Below the pieces are notes generated by a model. The model was given only the letters and a program-made list of their open reading frames with translations. It was not told the origin of the DNA and searched no databases. Of a stretch of DNA of 64,000 nt, positions 1 to 18,750 are shown piece after piece. The stretch is from Anoplopoma fimbria (Eukaryota > Chordata > Actinopteri > Perciformes > Anoplopomatidae), in NCBI RefSeq assembly GCF_027596085.1, contig NC_072460.1:9596231-9660230 (forward strand), written 5' to 3'. Numbering within the stretch: position 1 is the first letter of the stretch; the number at the start of each line of letters is the position of its first letter. The position numbers and the translations under genes are program-made.

Positions 1-48
1 CTGTGTACATGTGTGTTTTTTTATGTATATGTGATGTGCTACAAGTGT

Positions 49-50
<2 letters not shown>

Positions 51-131
<81 letters not shown>
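51..131. repeat. (TG)n microsatellite, ~81 bp
   Basis: This is an uninterrupted TG dinucleotide array. The Cys-Val reading frames across it are artefacts. It is potentially Z-DNA forming and probably length-polymorphic. Confidence 0.99.
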
Positions 132-132
<1 letters not shown>

Positions 133-3100
133 ACAGAGGTTACCATCATACTATGTCTGTTTTACTGTCGGACAGCCTTTTACAGGCCAAGCTTTATGAT
201 ATGTATTTAGGGCAATTAGTGAGCAGATATATTGGCTCATTATAGTGAAGCAGGTGCAGTGTAAATGGGGAAATATATGAACAGTACATCAGGGTCACAC
301 ACTCTGTCTGTGCAGTCTGTAGGCTAACAGCTAGACTTATGTGTGTGACAAACAGGAGCACACATATTGAACCCAGTAAGAGCCAGACTGAGGAAACATT
401 TTCTCATGCTGGCCTCTGTCAAAGAAATCATAAGATCCATAAGGAATATTTATCACATTTTAAAATAATTGTTAACAGGCTCAAAAGGAGATCAAAGTGA
501 GTAAAACAGTTGAATATTGAGAAGGAGGCAGCGTTAGTAAAGTACGCGTTTATTGGCTGAAAGGAACGCACAGTGAGCAAAGTGGTTGTTTATTGGCTAC
601 ATGGAATAACGTTTGATGGTGCCGCTAGGCTGGACTCCAGAGTCCACACACACAGACACACAAAAACCTACAACACACAAATGTACAACTGAATTACTAC
701 ATGTATGTAGAGTTTGTATGAGTTTATAAAAATTCTTCTGATTAAAAAGTTTTAAATGTTACACATAGTGCTTTAAGAATTTTCTAGAGAAAAGATGTGT
801 ATTTGTGTGTGCATGCATGTGCTTATAACATTGTAGTGCACACTTTTTGTCTTTTATACTGTTGCGGTGTGCTTCAAACCAAGAATCTCTTCATTTCAAC
901 AAACCATTCTGGAATTTAAAACCAGATTTTTCAAAATATGGATCTAGCATGTAATGCAATGCAATACCAGCTATTATTGCTTTTTCTTTCTTAAGTTCAC
1001 AAATAGTAAATATAATATGGGTATAAAATAAAACTTCCTGTGCTCAAGCAAAGCAACTAAATCAATCAAGACCAATGCTTCAATGCCAAGAAAAACTGCA
1101 AATAATAATGAGGAGAGGAAGCTTGCATTCAACACTGACAAAACTTGACCTCCACTCTATCGACTGACATCGGAAGTGAAACACAAAATGGGACAATTCC
1201 TGGAACTGTGAAAACACAAATAGGGAAGTGGTGCTTGGTACAAATTTATAGAGCACGTAACACCATCAATTATTTATTAACACCCAAATAAAGGAATATT
1301 TCCTTCAACAACATTTGCTTTTGTAGTACAATGAAGAATGATGAAGTGAGAGAGAAGCAGCTAATGAATGATATGAAAAACATTTCTTCTACAAACAAAT
1401 TTCCAGTGATCTAAACCAGACAACAGGGGTTTCCAATATGAACAGAAAGAGACTTTTTCCCCCTACAAGTGAGTTCCTGCTCAGTATCAAATCAACGTTG
1501 GCCTCATTTATCAGATCAACTACCTCATTCCTTGAATCTCAGAGAAGGAGACTGACAAAAAACAGAGGATGTCTCCAACCATCTCCTTTAAATTTCATTT
1601 TTTGGTGGATAGTCATTTGGTCCCTGCATGGTAGAAAGTTGTGTGTTATGAGGTCAATGTTTTGGCAGGACAGCAGAGAGCTGAGACAATATGAAGTTTA
1701 CAGTACACAGCATTTAAACTGGAGAGAACCACAAAGAGATGGATAGACACTATCACATTCCTCTTTTTTTAACTTTTTGTCTCCTTCAGTTATTCTCACA
1801 TCATCATCACCCATACTCCACCTGGGATTTTGCAGGAGGTTTGAATTTAAGAGCTCAAATTTCCCCAAAAAATGCATTGTGAATTTAAGTAGTGCTGAAA
1901 AAAGCAGCAGCTGGCCAGGACAGCATGTGGCAGAACCCCTGTGTGGCTGCAGGCCTGGGACTTATTGGAAACATCTGAGCAGAACCCTTGTTTACTCTAA
2001 CAACCAGACTCCACTTTCTCCCCTCCCCACCTCCTCCTACTCCTCCTCTTCCTCCTCACCTGTAGCGAGTAGCCAGGCTTTATTCCTCAGTATGATGAGC
2101 CAAAATATAGCATTAACTCCAGAATCAAACATATATAAAAAGAGACATGGACTTGCAATGGCTCAACAAATACAAAAGCCTCATCATAACAAGGTGATTT
2201 TGTTTGACCTATTTTTTGATAAATCATTTTTTAATATGAGTAACAGAATAATATAAGGTGGGTATGTTTTTAATGAAGTCACATTATTAACAAAAACATT
2301 TAATTAAGTTAAAATGTGGAAAATAACATAAGGTAAACTAAAAATAAAATGTGACAGCACTTTATACTGTAGATGACTCTGTCTTGTCCATTTCTTTGCA
2401 GGTAAAGAAGAGCCTTATTTTAAAGTGTGTTATAAGTGGGATAACTGAACACGTTAACACAAAAAAAGCTTAAAAAAAAGACAGCCTCATTGATTATTGA
2501 TGTTGCACATCATTGTATCCCTTAAATGTATCTTAAAAGAAAAAAAATGTATCTACTTTTTTGTAACAGAGGAAAGTAAAGAAAATAAATAAAAGACAGT
2601 GTAACCCTTGACTGCTCTGTCTGGCGGATGTGAGGAGGGTGCTCTGCCCAGAAGGATTAGCTGTAGCCACAGAGGCATGCGTGATGCTATGAGACGTGTT
2701 ACTCTCCTCGAACAGGATTAGAAGAATATCTGGCTATTCTCATCACAACCAAAGGATAATTTAATGCGTGTGTTCTCATCTGTGCTCTGTGTGTGGCTGC
2801 TGAACTTAGGTCTGTCTATCTGAGTGTTCCTCTATGTCTGTCTGCACACATTTAGGCCTGGCCCTCCCCTCCGCTGCCCTACCAGGGGCTGAGACTAGCC
2901 AGGACAGGAGGACCAATAACACTTACTCTTGGAGTGTTGGGCCTGCTGGCGAGAAGCAGAGGAAAATACCTATTTCACTGTTGTGTAAACCATTGTTTCA
3001 TTTCCACACTTCTCTCTCCCTCATTCTGCTCTGATATTTCACAGGGTTTTTGGCTCCTGTTCAAGTGTGAACACAATACAGCTATTGAGATCATGGGTCA

Positions 3101-3156
3101 CACTTCCTGGCCTGTGCCGGGCTCAGCACTAGCTTTAGCTCTTGCTGCTACCACCT
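132..3156. other. Unique non-coding DNA, nothing recognised
   Basis: This is A+T-rich sequence with short homopolymers and scattered CA bits. Open frames at 1438-1746 and 1777-2256 (102 and 159 codons) have no recognisable domain; the second contains a Ser-rich stretch that comes from a TCC-rich tract. I see no splice structure or RNA gene. Confidence 0.7.
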
Positions 3157-3297
3157 CATGCTCAAACCTCCAAAGACACCTTTTTTCTTTCCTTTCCTTA
3201 ATGTTTTTACTCAGGATGCTGCACAGACAGACTCACCACAACCCTGTTCCCCATCCCCCCATCTCGTCATTTTAAGCCCTCACCCTAACTCTTGCTC
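3157..3297 (+). repeat. Inverted-duplicate block, copy A (141 bp)
   Basis: This block is nearly identical to the reverse complement of 5497-5628. Both copies begin CATGCTCAAAC and end CTCTTGCTC-type sequence in the same relative orientation. I count only a few substitutions plus one 9-bp length difference, a pyrimidine-rich insert in this copy after CCAAAGACAC. Similarity stops abruptly at both ends. The shared open frame is probably incidental, because the differences I can see change the encoded residues. It may be a local inverted duplication or two insertions of an unrecognised short element. Confidence 0.9.
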
Positions 3298-3504
3298 TGG
3301 AGGGCCCCAATGTGCAGGTAATGGATCCCGCTTGACCACCTCCACCCAGAGGCCCATATATCCAACTTTTAATTAAGGACGCTCATCTCCTCTCCTGAGA
3401 GAGGGGGAAATGGTAGAATAGGCTGGGGGGTAGCAGTGAGTGAGTGTATCATGTGTGTGTATGGGTATGTTGCCGAAGAGCCCTGCAGCCATCTGGTTTG
3501 TGTT
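3298..3504. other. Unique non-coding spacer
   Basis: No gene, repeat array or RNA structure is recognised here. Confidence 0.6.
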
Positions 3505-3725
3505 AGACACAATATTAAGAGTGTGTCAGTGGCCGAGGCCTGGCTGATGGCTATCAATCTGCCCTTTAATGTATGACGGGATGTATGGAGGGATGGATGG
3601 ATATGGGCCCCCCCTCAGAGAAGCTAATGGCTAAACGGGCGCATTAAGGTGATTGAGGCCCATGGTGGAGATGGGGCCCATGGTGTAGCTGCACAAGGAG
3701 GCTAGAGTGCCTTTCTATCTTCTAT
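3505..3725. promoter_or_regulatory. Possible conserved non-coding element
   Basis: This is non-repetitive sequence of mixed composition with CpGs retained in an A+T-rich setting and closely spaced TAATG/CATTAA-type cores (for example GCTAATGGCTAAACGGGCGC). That texture is typical of vertebrate enhancers. A short GGAT run lies at about 3590. The call is inference only, as no alignment was possible. Confidence 0.25.
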
Positions 3726-5496
<1,771 letters not shown>

Positions 5497-5628
5497 GAGC
5501 AAGAGTTATGGTGAGGGCTTAAAATGACGAGATGGGGGGATGGGGAACAGGCTGGTGGTGAGTCTGTCTGTGCAGCATCCTGAGTAAAAACATTAAGGAA
5601 AGGAAGTGTCTTTGGATGTTTGAGCATG
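5497..5628 (-). repeat. Inverted-duplicate block, copy B (132 bp)
   Basis: Read on the minus strand, this matches 3157-3297 almost base for base, lacking 9 bp of the pyrimidine run. The copies face each other across about 2.2 kb, so they could pair as a long stem. Confidence 0.9.
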
Positions 5629-6590
5629 ACACATATGATCACAAATAGAAATATAAAATACACTTTGAGATTTATATGAAAATCCTGTTTGTTTTGCACT
5701 GATGTTAACACTTTTCAACAGCATTAAATAATAACTTTAATTGTAGTCTTGTGTTAATCTAAGTATTCAAGAATCTTATGATCAATTCGAAAGGGAAAAC
5801 AGATTCCGATATGTTTCGATTTTTGATGGTGATGTGACGCTTTTGTTAACATTTGGATTACTGATAATGCCTGTAATTTACCTGAGTCTACCTACAGTTT
5901 GTTGGAAGACAAAATGATTTCCACCCAGCCGCAGATTGTAAAAAAGTGATGGAACTACTTTTTTGATTATTTGATTTGAATTATTTGAAACAAATTGTTA
6001 CTATTGGGTACCTGATTATCAAGTTTTCATGTTCATTTGAGGAATCAGTCAAGCAGCTACTTGGAAAACCTGAAAAATAAACTTAAAACTCTACTTATCT
6101 TTTTTTCCTTATTTTTTTAACCAAGTCCCTGAATTGTTGTACATTTGGAGATACACGGTTTTCACCCAACGAATGAGTAAAACTGATACCAGTGCATAGA
6201 AGCTGATATATGAGGCTGTTTGAGTATGATCAATAACACTGGGGACACTTAAGGTGCTGCTTGTCATCCATCGCTCAGCACTTAGACATCATTATCTATT
6301 ATTGACCAAATATCGATCCGTTCAGCCAAAAGGAGTCAATACAACCATAGCTGGCTTAATTTGATAGACTTTTTGAAAGTCAATAGAAGATATTTTAACA
6401 TGATGACACCAAAAAAAAAAACCATTTCCGTCAGTTACAACAACTGTGTTTGTCTTTTCTAACTATTTGCATTTGTTTTGGCAATCTTTCAGAACTTAAA
6501 GGCATCATGAACATATACTTTTAAATGCAAACAATAAAATGAACGCAATGGAATTAATTTATGAACAACTTCTGCATGTGTTTATATGTT

Positions 6591-6594
<4 letters not shown>
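5629..6594. other. Unique A+T-rich non-coding DNA
   Basis: No gene, known repeat or RNA is recognised. Confidence 0.65.
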
Positions 6595-6675
<81 letters not shown>

Positions 6676-6681
6676 GTGTGT
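6595..6681. repeat. (TG)n microsatellite, ~87 bp
   Basis: This is a TG array with a single CG interruption near its right end. Confidence 0.98.
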
Positions 6682-6759
6682 CTATGTACAGTATATCTCT
6701 ATTAATGTGGGCTTGAGCTTGGTAGTTGGACTAATTACTCCAAACAGCACAATAGATCT

Positions 6760-7110
6760 TTTTAGCCTGAGGGGCGTATTCACCATGACCTCCCCGTGTG
6801 CTGGAGCCCAGTAGTCCTTGGGGGTATTTAGGAAGTAAACATGTTGACTGCACCTCTACCCCACCGTACCACCATCCATTTACTTCCACACACGTGCAAT
6901 TAACGAGCCACTCGCTAATTTGGGGTTGGTGCATATATGTAAATGAAAGGCAAACAAAAGGAGTGGGTGATGGATGACAAGAAAGGGGGCTTTGGAAGGG
7001 TCCATGTGGGACACTTAGCACCGCGACACTAATTAAAAAGCCATAGCACTGAGAGCTCTGAGGTAACTCATTAGCTGCAACCTGCTCCCGAGTCACACAG
7101 CGCACCGAGT
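6760..7110. promoter_or_regulatory. Possible conserved non-coding element
   Basis: This is non-repetitive sequence with several homeodomain-like cores (CAATTAACG, CTAATTTGG, CTAATTAAA, TCATTAGC), an E-box (CACGTG near 6892) and retained CpGs. The surrounding DNA lacks this texture. Minus-strand open frames run across it, but I recognise no protein family. The call is inference. Confidence 0.3.
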
Positions 7111-10100
7111 GCTAATGCTAGGAAAGCCACATAGAGAAAGAGAGAGAGAAAAAAAAAACAGGAACAGAATGATGGACATGGGCATTGTGCTACACTGAAG
7201 TGTCCATGTGGGCATATAAGCCCAGCCAAATTAGCTTGGTTGCATTAGCCCTCCTGTGCCATTACCCATTAGTTTAGAGCAGGGGGTAGCAAGCTGAAGA
7301 AAGGTTACCATAAGCATGGCAATTAGGGCTATAATAGGATAAACAACAACCTGGCCGAAAGAGGGAATGAAGCAGAACACAGTGTAGGGAATGATTACAG
7401 AGGCCGAGTGCGTGGAGGTGGGTGACTTCAGCTATATTGATCTGTGGCACTGCGGTGAAGGGAGCTGAAAGTGGCACCCACTGAGCCTGCATGGCTCCTC
7501 TACTCAGTGGAGACAATGCAAACAGTGTCCACATGGAAACACAGACAGATGTGCACAGACCCTTATTCTCTGATACCTGCAAGCACACACACATGCAGGC
7601 TGTACATGTGATTTGTGTGTGTGATTGGCACCACCACCAGTGGTTGTGCCCATGGTGTGTTTCTCCACGGCGAAACATTTCATCTGAGTATGAATCGTCA
7701 CGGTCTTACCCCTGCTGCTCTTTATAAAACGCAGTCATCTCCTAACATTTACTTCATCGTTAAACAACAAACCTCTAGAAATACCATTTTCATAGAGGAG
7801 GACCAATAGGAGGAAAAAACAGGAGGGAGAAACAAGTGGGATCAATGGTGCAAAAAATTGTTTTTATCGAATGCTGCGTGGCTCACATTTCCTGCAGACA
7901 CAGATAAGAGAATGGGCAGACCCTTGTGTGTGTGTGTGCGTGGTTGGTTGGGCGAGAGAAAGTGCGGGGGCGCGAAAATAAATGAGATTATTGATGTTAC
8001 ATGTCAAATATAATTGCTGAGATTTGAGCAAAGAGGAGGAGAGAGTAGGCTGATGGACTCGCTGATCCGTGGAACGCTTCATCTAGAGGAAAAGGCCAAC
8101 AAGTCACAGAATTTGGATTGTAACCTCGGGTGTGTTCATAAGTGTGTGATACAATGAGATCGCTTAGCCTCAACACTGAGTTGTTAACTTTTAAACTTTA
8201 GTTACTAGATACAGACACACACATCTCTGCCTGCAAGTCATCATCCCAAAACAAGGAGTCAGAGTCACAGTCTGTCAGATGTAATATGTTCTGATGTTTG
8301 ACTGTGCATGTAGTCTCCATTATTCACCACTCGGGTCAGACTTTTTGGTCCCTTCAAATAAAATCCTCTGAGGCCTTAGAGCATGCATGCTTTATCTCCC
8401 CTGTGGATCAAGTTTTAATAAAAGAAGAGCTGAATGATAACTTGGGTATGCCTATACAGAGTCTAAAGGTAGTACAAAAAATAATTTTACAGAGCGTGGG
8501 AATGCAGTAAATCCAATCTGATTGAGGTTTTAAAGAAGAAGTTTGCCTTGCCACTGGAGTAGTCATTTCAGTTTAATTTCCTGATCAGGTAGAGTAACAT
8601 TATCTTAGTATGCTACATTACATAAACCTTTCAATCCAGAGTTTGCCAGGAATATTCTCATTACATCAGATAAAATTGATCATACCTTTCCACTTTGAGA
8701 TTGAGAATAACTGAATAACTTGACACAAAAAGGCTACAGCAAAAGCTTAGCTAAAGATAAAGATAAAAAAATAAACAGATAAATGGATGTGTGTGCTCGC
8801 GTGTGTGCATGTGTATGTTTTGGATCGCATTTGTTGAAAAGTCCCATAGCTGATGGCTGCAGTCCCAAAGGGAGAGATGTTCAGAAATTGAATGAAATTA
8901 AAGATCATCTGCAAGGCCAGATGGACGTCTAGCTTGTGTGTGTGTGTTTGTATGTTTAGCCACTCATAAAGACACATTTAGAGGCCTTATGGCTCCGGAG
9001 AGGTTTGGGCTTCATGATGGATTCAGAAATCTCATCTCATTCACAAAACAAATATTCACTTTCCACAAATTCTGCTAAATTCCAGCGTACATCGTCTTCT
9101 TAAGTAAACAGCTGCTCTCTCCAGGAGGAGAATCTCAAATCCTGACTTATCCCTCTTAAAAAGTAACATTTTCCAGCTCACTGGCCAAGATGGCCCTCTG
9201 GCTCCATCATTATTTAAATGTCAATGCAGCATCAACTTCTGGTCAATTTCTTCCTTTTAACAGAGAGATGTGTTGTGACAACAGAAGAAAGTTATAGAGA
9301 CATTTGAGAGAACGAGAGCTTTCCCTTACGGCTTAACACAGTAGTTTCAGTGCAAGAGAGGCCTGAGCTGTTTATACACACAAAGGAAACATGTAAGGAT
9401 TTATTACAAATAAACTTTAAATGTCTCAAAGCGATATTGTAGCTGCACTGTAGAGCCCCTTTTGAAAGTGTAGCAAACAACGACACAGCCTCAAATTATA
9501 ATATAATTTCAAAATAAAAGAAGAGGATACTGCTGACGTACTGTCCGTACGTCCGCATTACAAGTTGTTGTGTTTCCTGCCACAGGAAAACAGAGATTTT
9601 AACTGGCCAAGCTACAAAATCAGCAAAAATAAATAAATGGACTGCTGATTGTGAACTGATATGGAAGTACCAAAAGTAAATAAAACAGACCAATATGTTT
9701 GTAATATATTTTTTTGTTTAAACCAATTTATACACATTTTGATATTCAAAAGATAAGACATTAAAAAATATATATAAAATATATTTTTTAAATTAAAGCC
9801 TAAAGGACACTGACCCATAGCAGGCCTACCACTTCCTACACCAACATACTGCTACAGGACTTGTGTGTCTGTCAACGATCTGGGTGATTTTGTGTGTCTA
9901 TGTGTCATTGTGTCTTTTTATCCCCCTGGGTATCGCTCTGTGGAGGACATCCTGTCCATCCCCAGTTAAAAACAGGCAATCTGCAATAGGATCCCAAAGG
10001 TAGTCAAGTCTCCCTGTCAAGTCTCTCATATTTTCAAGCTGACCGTTTTATGGCAAGATCTGTAAAATATGCCCTCCACCTTGGCCTTGGGTTCACGCCA

Positions 10101-11132
10101 CCTCAATAAATAGTGAGCTTATGACAAAAGGGCACAGGGGTCAGGCCAGACTGAAAAGAGTGTCACTGGTCAGAGAACATCTTCAAGCCAAATGGTTTTC
10201 TTAGATTTCTTGTGTCGTTTATCACAAACTTTAATTCATGCTTTACTTCCAATATGCCAGCAATCATTTTGTGGATTTAAGTGTCGCATTTTAAACTTTG
10301 CAAACATGTGTTCCCTCATTCTGCCTTTCCTCTCACTCCCAACACGTCTCTCACTCCACGCTCTTCTGAGTGTGTGTGTGCATTCAGATGCTGATGGAGA
10401 ATGCATCTAATGACTCCAGCGCTGCCCTATCAATCAACGGCCTTATGTGGACAGTGAAAATCAATGGTTCCACACAGAGCTACCTGAGGTCCCCCACACT
10501 TCCTTTGTCATAACCGCTCGATACGTCAATGAGCAGAAACTACAACACATTTCAGTCAGGAGGCTTTCGGTGAGTGTGGTGGGTGTAAATCTTTTTGGTG
10601 TTTTTTTTACGATGATTGTGAACTTCTCGATTTCAAAGCAGCATTGTGTTGTGTCAAAGATCACCTATTCAAGGCTGTAGTCTTTTTTTTCATTGATAAT
10701 TCATTCATCCGTTCTCTTTGTTCCCCTCAGCCTCTCATATTTTGTGTTGCATGATCTTTCTTTGATAGATTCAGTGTTTTCTCTTTTCCCTGTCTACATT
10801 TCTCCCCCACTTTCTCTCCTCTTAGCTCCAAACTCTCTTCTCTCTGGGCGCTTATTGACATTTCCCTGCTAACCTTCTCTTTTACGCTCACCTTAGTGTG
10901 TGCTGCCTTATCAGATGTGCAGGTGGTTTGGAGTTTCATTCGACCTCACTCCCTGCTCTCCTCCTTTCCTCCGGGTTATTCATCCTTACTTCCTGTGCTC
11001 TGAAAGTCAAGCTTGCCTTTACAAAACCCCCTGCGGTCTTATCTAGAAGACCCCGCGACCCCACAGTCATTGCAGCAGCCAGCAGGAGAGAATGGAGACC
11101 ACAGCTCCCTCGGGAGGAGGACAACGGGACCA

Positions 11133-11134
<2 letters not shown>
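7111..11134. other. Unique non-coding DNA, nothing firm
   Basis: This 4-kb stretch has only short TG runs (near 7612, 7926, 8936). The interval 7200-7450 has enhancer-like texture (repeated ATTAG/TTAGC cores). Open frames at 7274-7678 and 10447-10680 show no recognisable domains. A donor-like CG|GTGAGT lies near 10566 without a convincing acceptor. Confidence 0.6.
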
Positions 11135-11225
<91 letters not shown>

Positions 11226-11242
11226 TGTGCGTGTGTGTGTGA
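11135..11242. repeat. (TG)n microsatellite, ~108 bp
   Basis: This TG array has one TTTG and one GCG interruption near its 3' end. Confidence 0.98.
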
Positions 11243-13015
<1,773 letters not shown>

Positions 13016-13016
13016 A

Positions 13017-13096
<80 letters not shown>

Positions 13097-13115
13097 AGGA
13101 AAGAAAGAAAGAAAT
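13016..13115. repeat. (GAAA)n microsatellite, ~100 bp
   Basis: This tetranucleotide purine array has one AAGG interruption near 13098. It runs directly into the LINE-type tail that follows. Confidence 0.98.
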
Positions 13116-13187
13116 TGAATACACTTATTGTAAGTCGCTTTGGATAAAAGCGTCTGCTAAATGACTGTAATGTAATATAATGTAAAA
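13116..13187 (+). mobile_element. 5'-truncated non-LTR retrotransposon 3' tail (L2/SINE type)
   Basis: The segment carries AAGTCGCTTTGGATAAAAG followed by CGTCTGCTAAATGACTG and a degenerate TGTAA/TAATG short tandem tail. From general knowledge, this motif is the widely dispersed 3' tail of L2-clade LINEs and their dependent SINEs in teleosts. Only the terminal ~65 bp is visible; the expected body to the left is replaced by the GAAA array. I am confident it is a LINE/SINE-type tail, less so of the exact family. Confidence 0.7.
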
Positions 13188-13340
13188 GAAAGAAAGGGGG
13201 ATATGAAGATACAATAGAAAGTGGTAAATGAGAGAGAGTTGAAAGCAGCATTAGTGAGAACTTGGTTGTCACAGAGTGTTCTATCTAGCTCAGTCTGCAG
13301 CCATGCTTTGCCTCTTGGATACTAACCAAGGGGTGTATAT
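13188..13340. other. Short unique spacer
   Basis: It holds a short second GAAA-like patch (13186-13197). Nothing else is recognised. Confidence 0.6.
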
Positions 13341-13348
13341 GTGTGTGC

Positions 13349-13437
<89 letters not shown>

Positions 13438-13444
13438 TGTGTGC
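13341..13444. repeat. (TG)n microsatellite, ~100 bp
   Basis: This TG array has GCG interruptions at the left edge and TCTG at the right. Confidence 0.98.

Positions 13445-16002
<2,558 letters not shown>

Positions 16003-16082
<80 letters not shown>
16003..16082. repeat. (TG)n microsatellite, ~80 bp
   Basis: This is a pure TG array followed by a short TGTCCATG duplication. Confidence 0.99.
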
Positions 16083-16084
<2 letters not shown>

Positions 16085-16720
16085 ATGTGTGTGTGTCCAT
16101 GTTTGTGAAGCCCTTTCGTCTCCTCCTCTAGGTCTTACTTGTGGTTGGGTTGGCTGGTTCAGGGGCAGTGCACAGCAAATTCGATAATTCCACCACCAAA
16201 TGGGGCAGAGCATGCCTTCATATCACAGCCGTCCCATACAGCATATCCATACACTTCATCTGTCATATTACAGTTAAATACAAACAATATGCACCAAACA
16301 GGCTCTTTCTGAAGATTTTAGTGCTATTTTGGATATATAATAAATAATTATATACTAGATTAATTACTGAAATGTATAACTTTATGTTAGATGAAGTATT
16401 CTTTTCCCCAAAAAAAGCATCTTTTAGTGTTTTAAATAATACAGAGGACCAATAAAAATCACGTAGTAAACTAGAATGATAGGAATAAAATATATCATCA
16501 GAGAAGTACAGAAAAAACACCTGTGTCTAAAAATGCTGCCTTATTTTTGCCATAATACAAAGGAGTTCACTCTGCTTTTAGATTCACAAAAAGACTCAAA
16601 TAGCAAGATGTAATAAGTATATATAGAAAATCATATAGATAGATATTTAATAAATATTTGTTTTATATCTGCTATTAGGGTTCATCTTCTCTTGATCAGT
16701 AAAGAGGAGAAAATAAATGA
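16083..16720. other. Unique A+T-rich non-coding DNA
   Basis: No gene or known repeat is recognised. Confidence 0.65.
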
Positions 16721-16790
16721 AGAGAAGAGAAAAGAAAAGAAAAGAAAAGAAAAGAAAAGAAAAGAAAAGAAGAGACGAGAAGAGAAGCAA
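16721..16790. repeat. (AAAAG)n pentanucleotide microsatellite, ~70 bp
   Basis: These are tandem AAAAG/AAGAG units, degenerate at both ends. Confidence 0.95.
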
Positions 16791-18689
16791 TAATACATGA
16801 CAAGCAGAACAGGAATATATTGTCTGAGGCAGCCATGGCAGTAAATTGGGGAAACACAAGCCTTAATCCCAGAGGTGGAGTTTCCTCCTTCAGGTTCCTT
16901 CAGGAGGAGAGAGAACAGAGCGCACTCTTTTATCTGTGTGGTCCACCGGCTCAGCTTTCTCTCTCTCTGTCTGTCTCTGCCCCTCTCTCCCTCCTGCTAT
17001 GACTCGTTGGCGGTTCACAGATGCGGCTTGTTCTCTGTTCAGGTCATGTGTGTATGTGCATGTGAAGTCTGATCTCCTCCCTAGAGGTGCCCCTTTACCC
17101 TTAAGTCACCTGTATGACCTGTCCTTCCTATTAGTGCTAACTATTTATGTTCACTCAAAACCCTGAATTTATACTAAAGATTATTTCCACATCTGATTTA
17201 CTCTGCGGCCTTCATCATTCATTTTATCCAATGACCTTTAACCTCTCTTTCAGAATCCACCTCATGCAATCGCAGAACATGTGAGGTAACAGGATATGCG
17301 GTGGTTGCTATCAGCTTGCAGCCTCGTCCGTCTATAGAATAGACACCAGTGTTTGTCCTGCAGATCGCTTCAGTACGTTTTCCCATCCAAAGTACACGAT
17401 TTCAGGATCTTACATTGCTTAAAACTTGCATTCTCTGGTGCGATTATTTTCCTACAGGGTTCTTCTGCCTGACATGTGTATGTGTGAGGGCTGTGTGTTT
17501 ATCTTGGATTAATTACCAAGGCCTGTGTGTCTGTAGGAAGAAGAAGTGTGTGTGCAGCGTCCAGGGGGCCAGGTTTATTGAAAGCCGCCTTCCCTCAGAT
17601 AAACATACAAGCACCGACAAGATTCTCCAAAGAGGAACAAGGTGTCATGGGAGATGCAGGCAAAATAATCGCCTGAGTTCAGAGGTGGAGAAAAAGAAAA
17701 AAAATGCGTTGAAGAGAAGAGCACAGAAAACAACATGGGAGAAAAATAAACGGCAGGTGTTTGAAAAGATTTAGTGTAGCACTTGCAAAAACGGGAAATG
17801 GGTTCAAGCAGAGGAGGAGGAGGAATTCCACATTCCTGGGAAAAGACTAGCGTCAGGGGTACTTTGGAATAGCAAAGCAGGCGGGGAGACTGAACGTAAA
17901 CCTTTCTCTATTGTTATGCTACACTTCGCTTTTTGCTTGGAAAAACACAAGGTAATTCAATAAACATTTAGTGCTCGAACAAGAAGGGGGGTCACTCCTA
18001 CTACAGTCGACAGACTGGGGGAGAACTGTGCACCCAAATAGCAGCTGGGTTGAGACTGGCCAGGTTTTGCTCTATAGGCCGGTATTAAAATGAAGTGCTG
18101 GCTGGTGTGCAGAGAACGAGGCATCTGATATGGGGTCTGTAAGTGGGAGCAGTAAAGGAGGGAGACTCATTCCACCTCCTCATTTGGGGGAATTACGGTG
18201 ACAAAGAGCAGGCCCAAGCAAGGCCAGCAGCATCCTGCCAAACACACACACACACCCACGCACGCGCACGCACACACGAGCGGGCATGAAAACAGACGCA
18301 CGCCACACAGAAGAATTCTCTAGCATCTCTGTTTAAATGTGTCATTCATTGACTGCTCGCTCCACAGTGAGTGAACGAAAAAAAACTGTACCACTTTGTA
18401 GTCCAATCCATCCCAAACAGGAACACAGATTAAAATAGGAACACCTCAAAACCACACACTTGCGTTATTGGAGAGACATTCCCAGAAAACTCAGAGAGGG
18501 GGTAGAACAGGGAAATGTATGGAGAAGACGAAGAAAAAAAAGTTGCCATGCTTAAGATGGTTCTTCCTCCCCGTTATGGCAGCAAAAGCCACAAAACAAC
18601 GGCAGTACCTGCTTCCCAGGACTAGAAATACGAGCACTCCTAAAATAAACCTTTAACTCTTGCCACCAGGCAAAAAAATGGGCACTTAC
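16791..18689. other. Unique non-coding DNA, some G+C-richer parts
   Basis: No gene can be supported. A minor splice-flanked stretch at 17254-17285 was judged too weak. The sequence around 18240-18300 is a degenerate CACG/CACA patch. Confidence 0.6.
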
Positions 18690-18750
18690 CGGGGTTTTCA
18701 AAACAGCGACGGCTAAAAATACAATATTGGTGGAGTGTGAGGTCCGGCAG
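18690..18750 (-). CDS. Candidate internal exon, 61 bp, unidentified gene
   Basis: On the minus strand there is a long pyrimidine tract (CTCTCTCTCTTTCCC, a CTAAC branch-like motif, then TTTCCCTTTCTC and a short CA run) ending in GCACAG. A 61-bp segment follows, then the strong donor CCCCG|GTAAGTG. Two of three frames are open; one begins Leu-Pro-Asp-Leu-Thr-Leu-His-Gln-Tyr and ends Cys-Phe-Glu-Asn-Pro, and the other gives a hydrophobic peptide. I do not recognise the protein. It could also be a non-coding or alternative exon, or chance. It lies on the same strand as the candidate at 50678-50728. Confidence 0.3.

Noticed and set aside
10447..10680. 77-codon frame ending near a GTGAGT donor
   Set aside because: No acceptor with a good pyrimidine tract and no recognisable domain.
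17254..17285. 32-bp segment between CTCTTTCAG and G|GTAACA
   Set aside because: Too short, with a mediocre donor; such matches are expected by chance in 64 kb.
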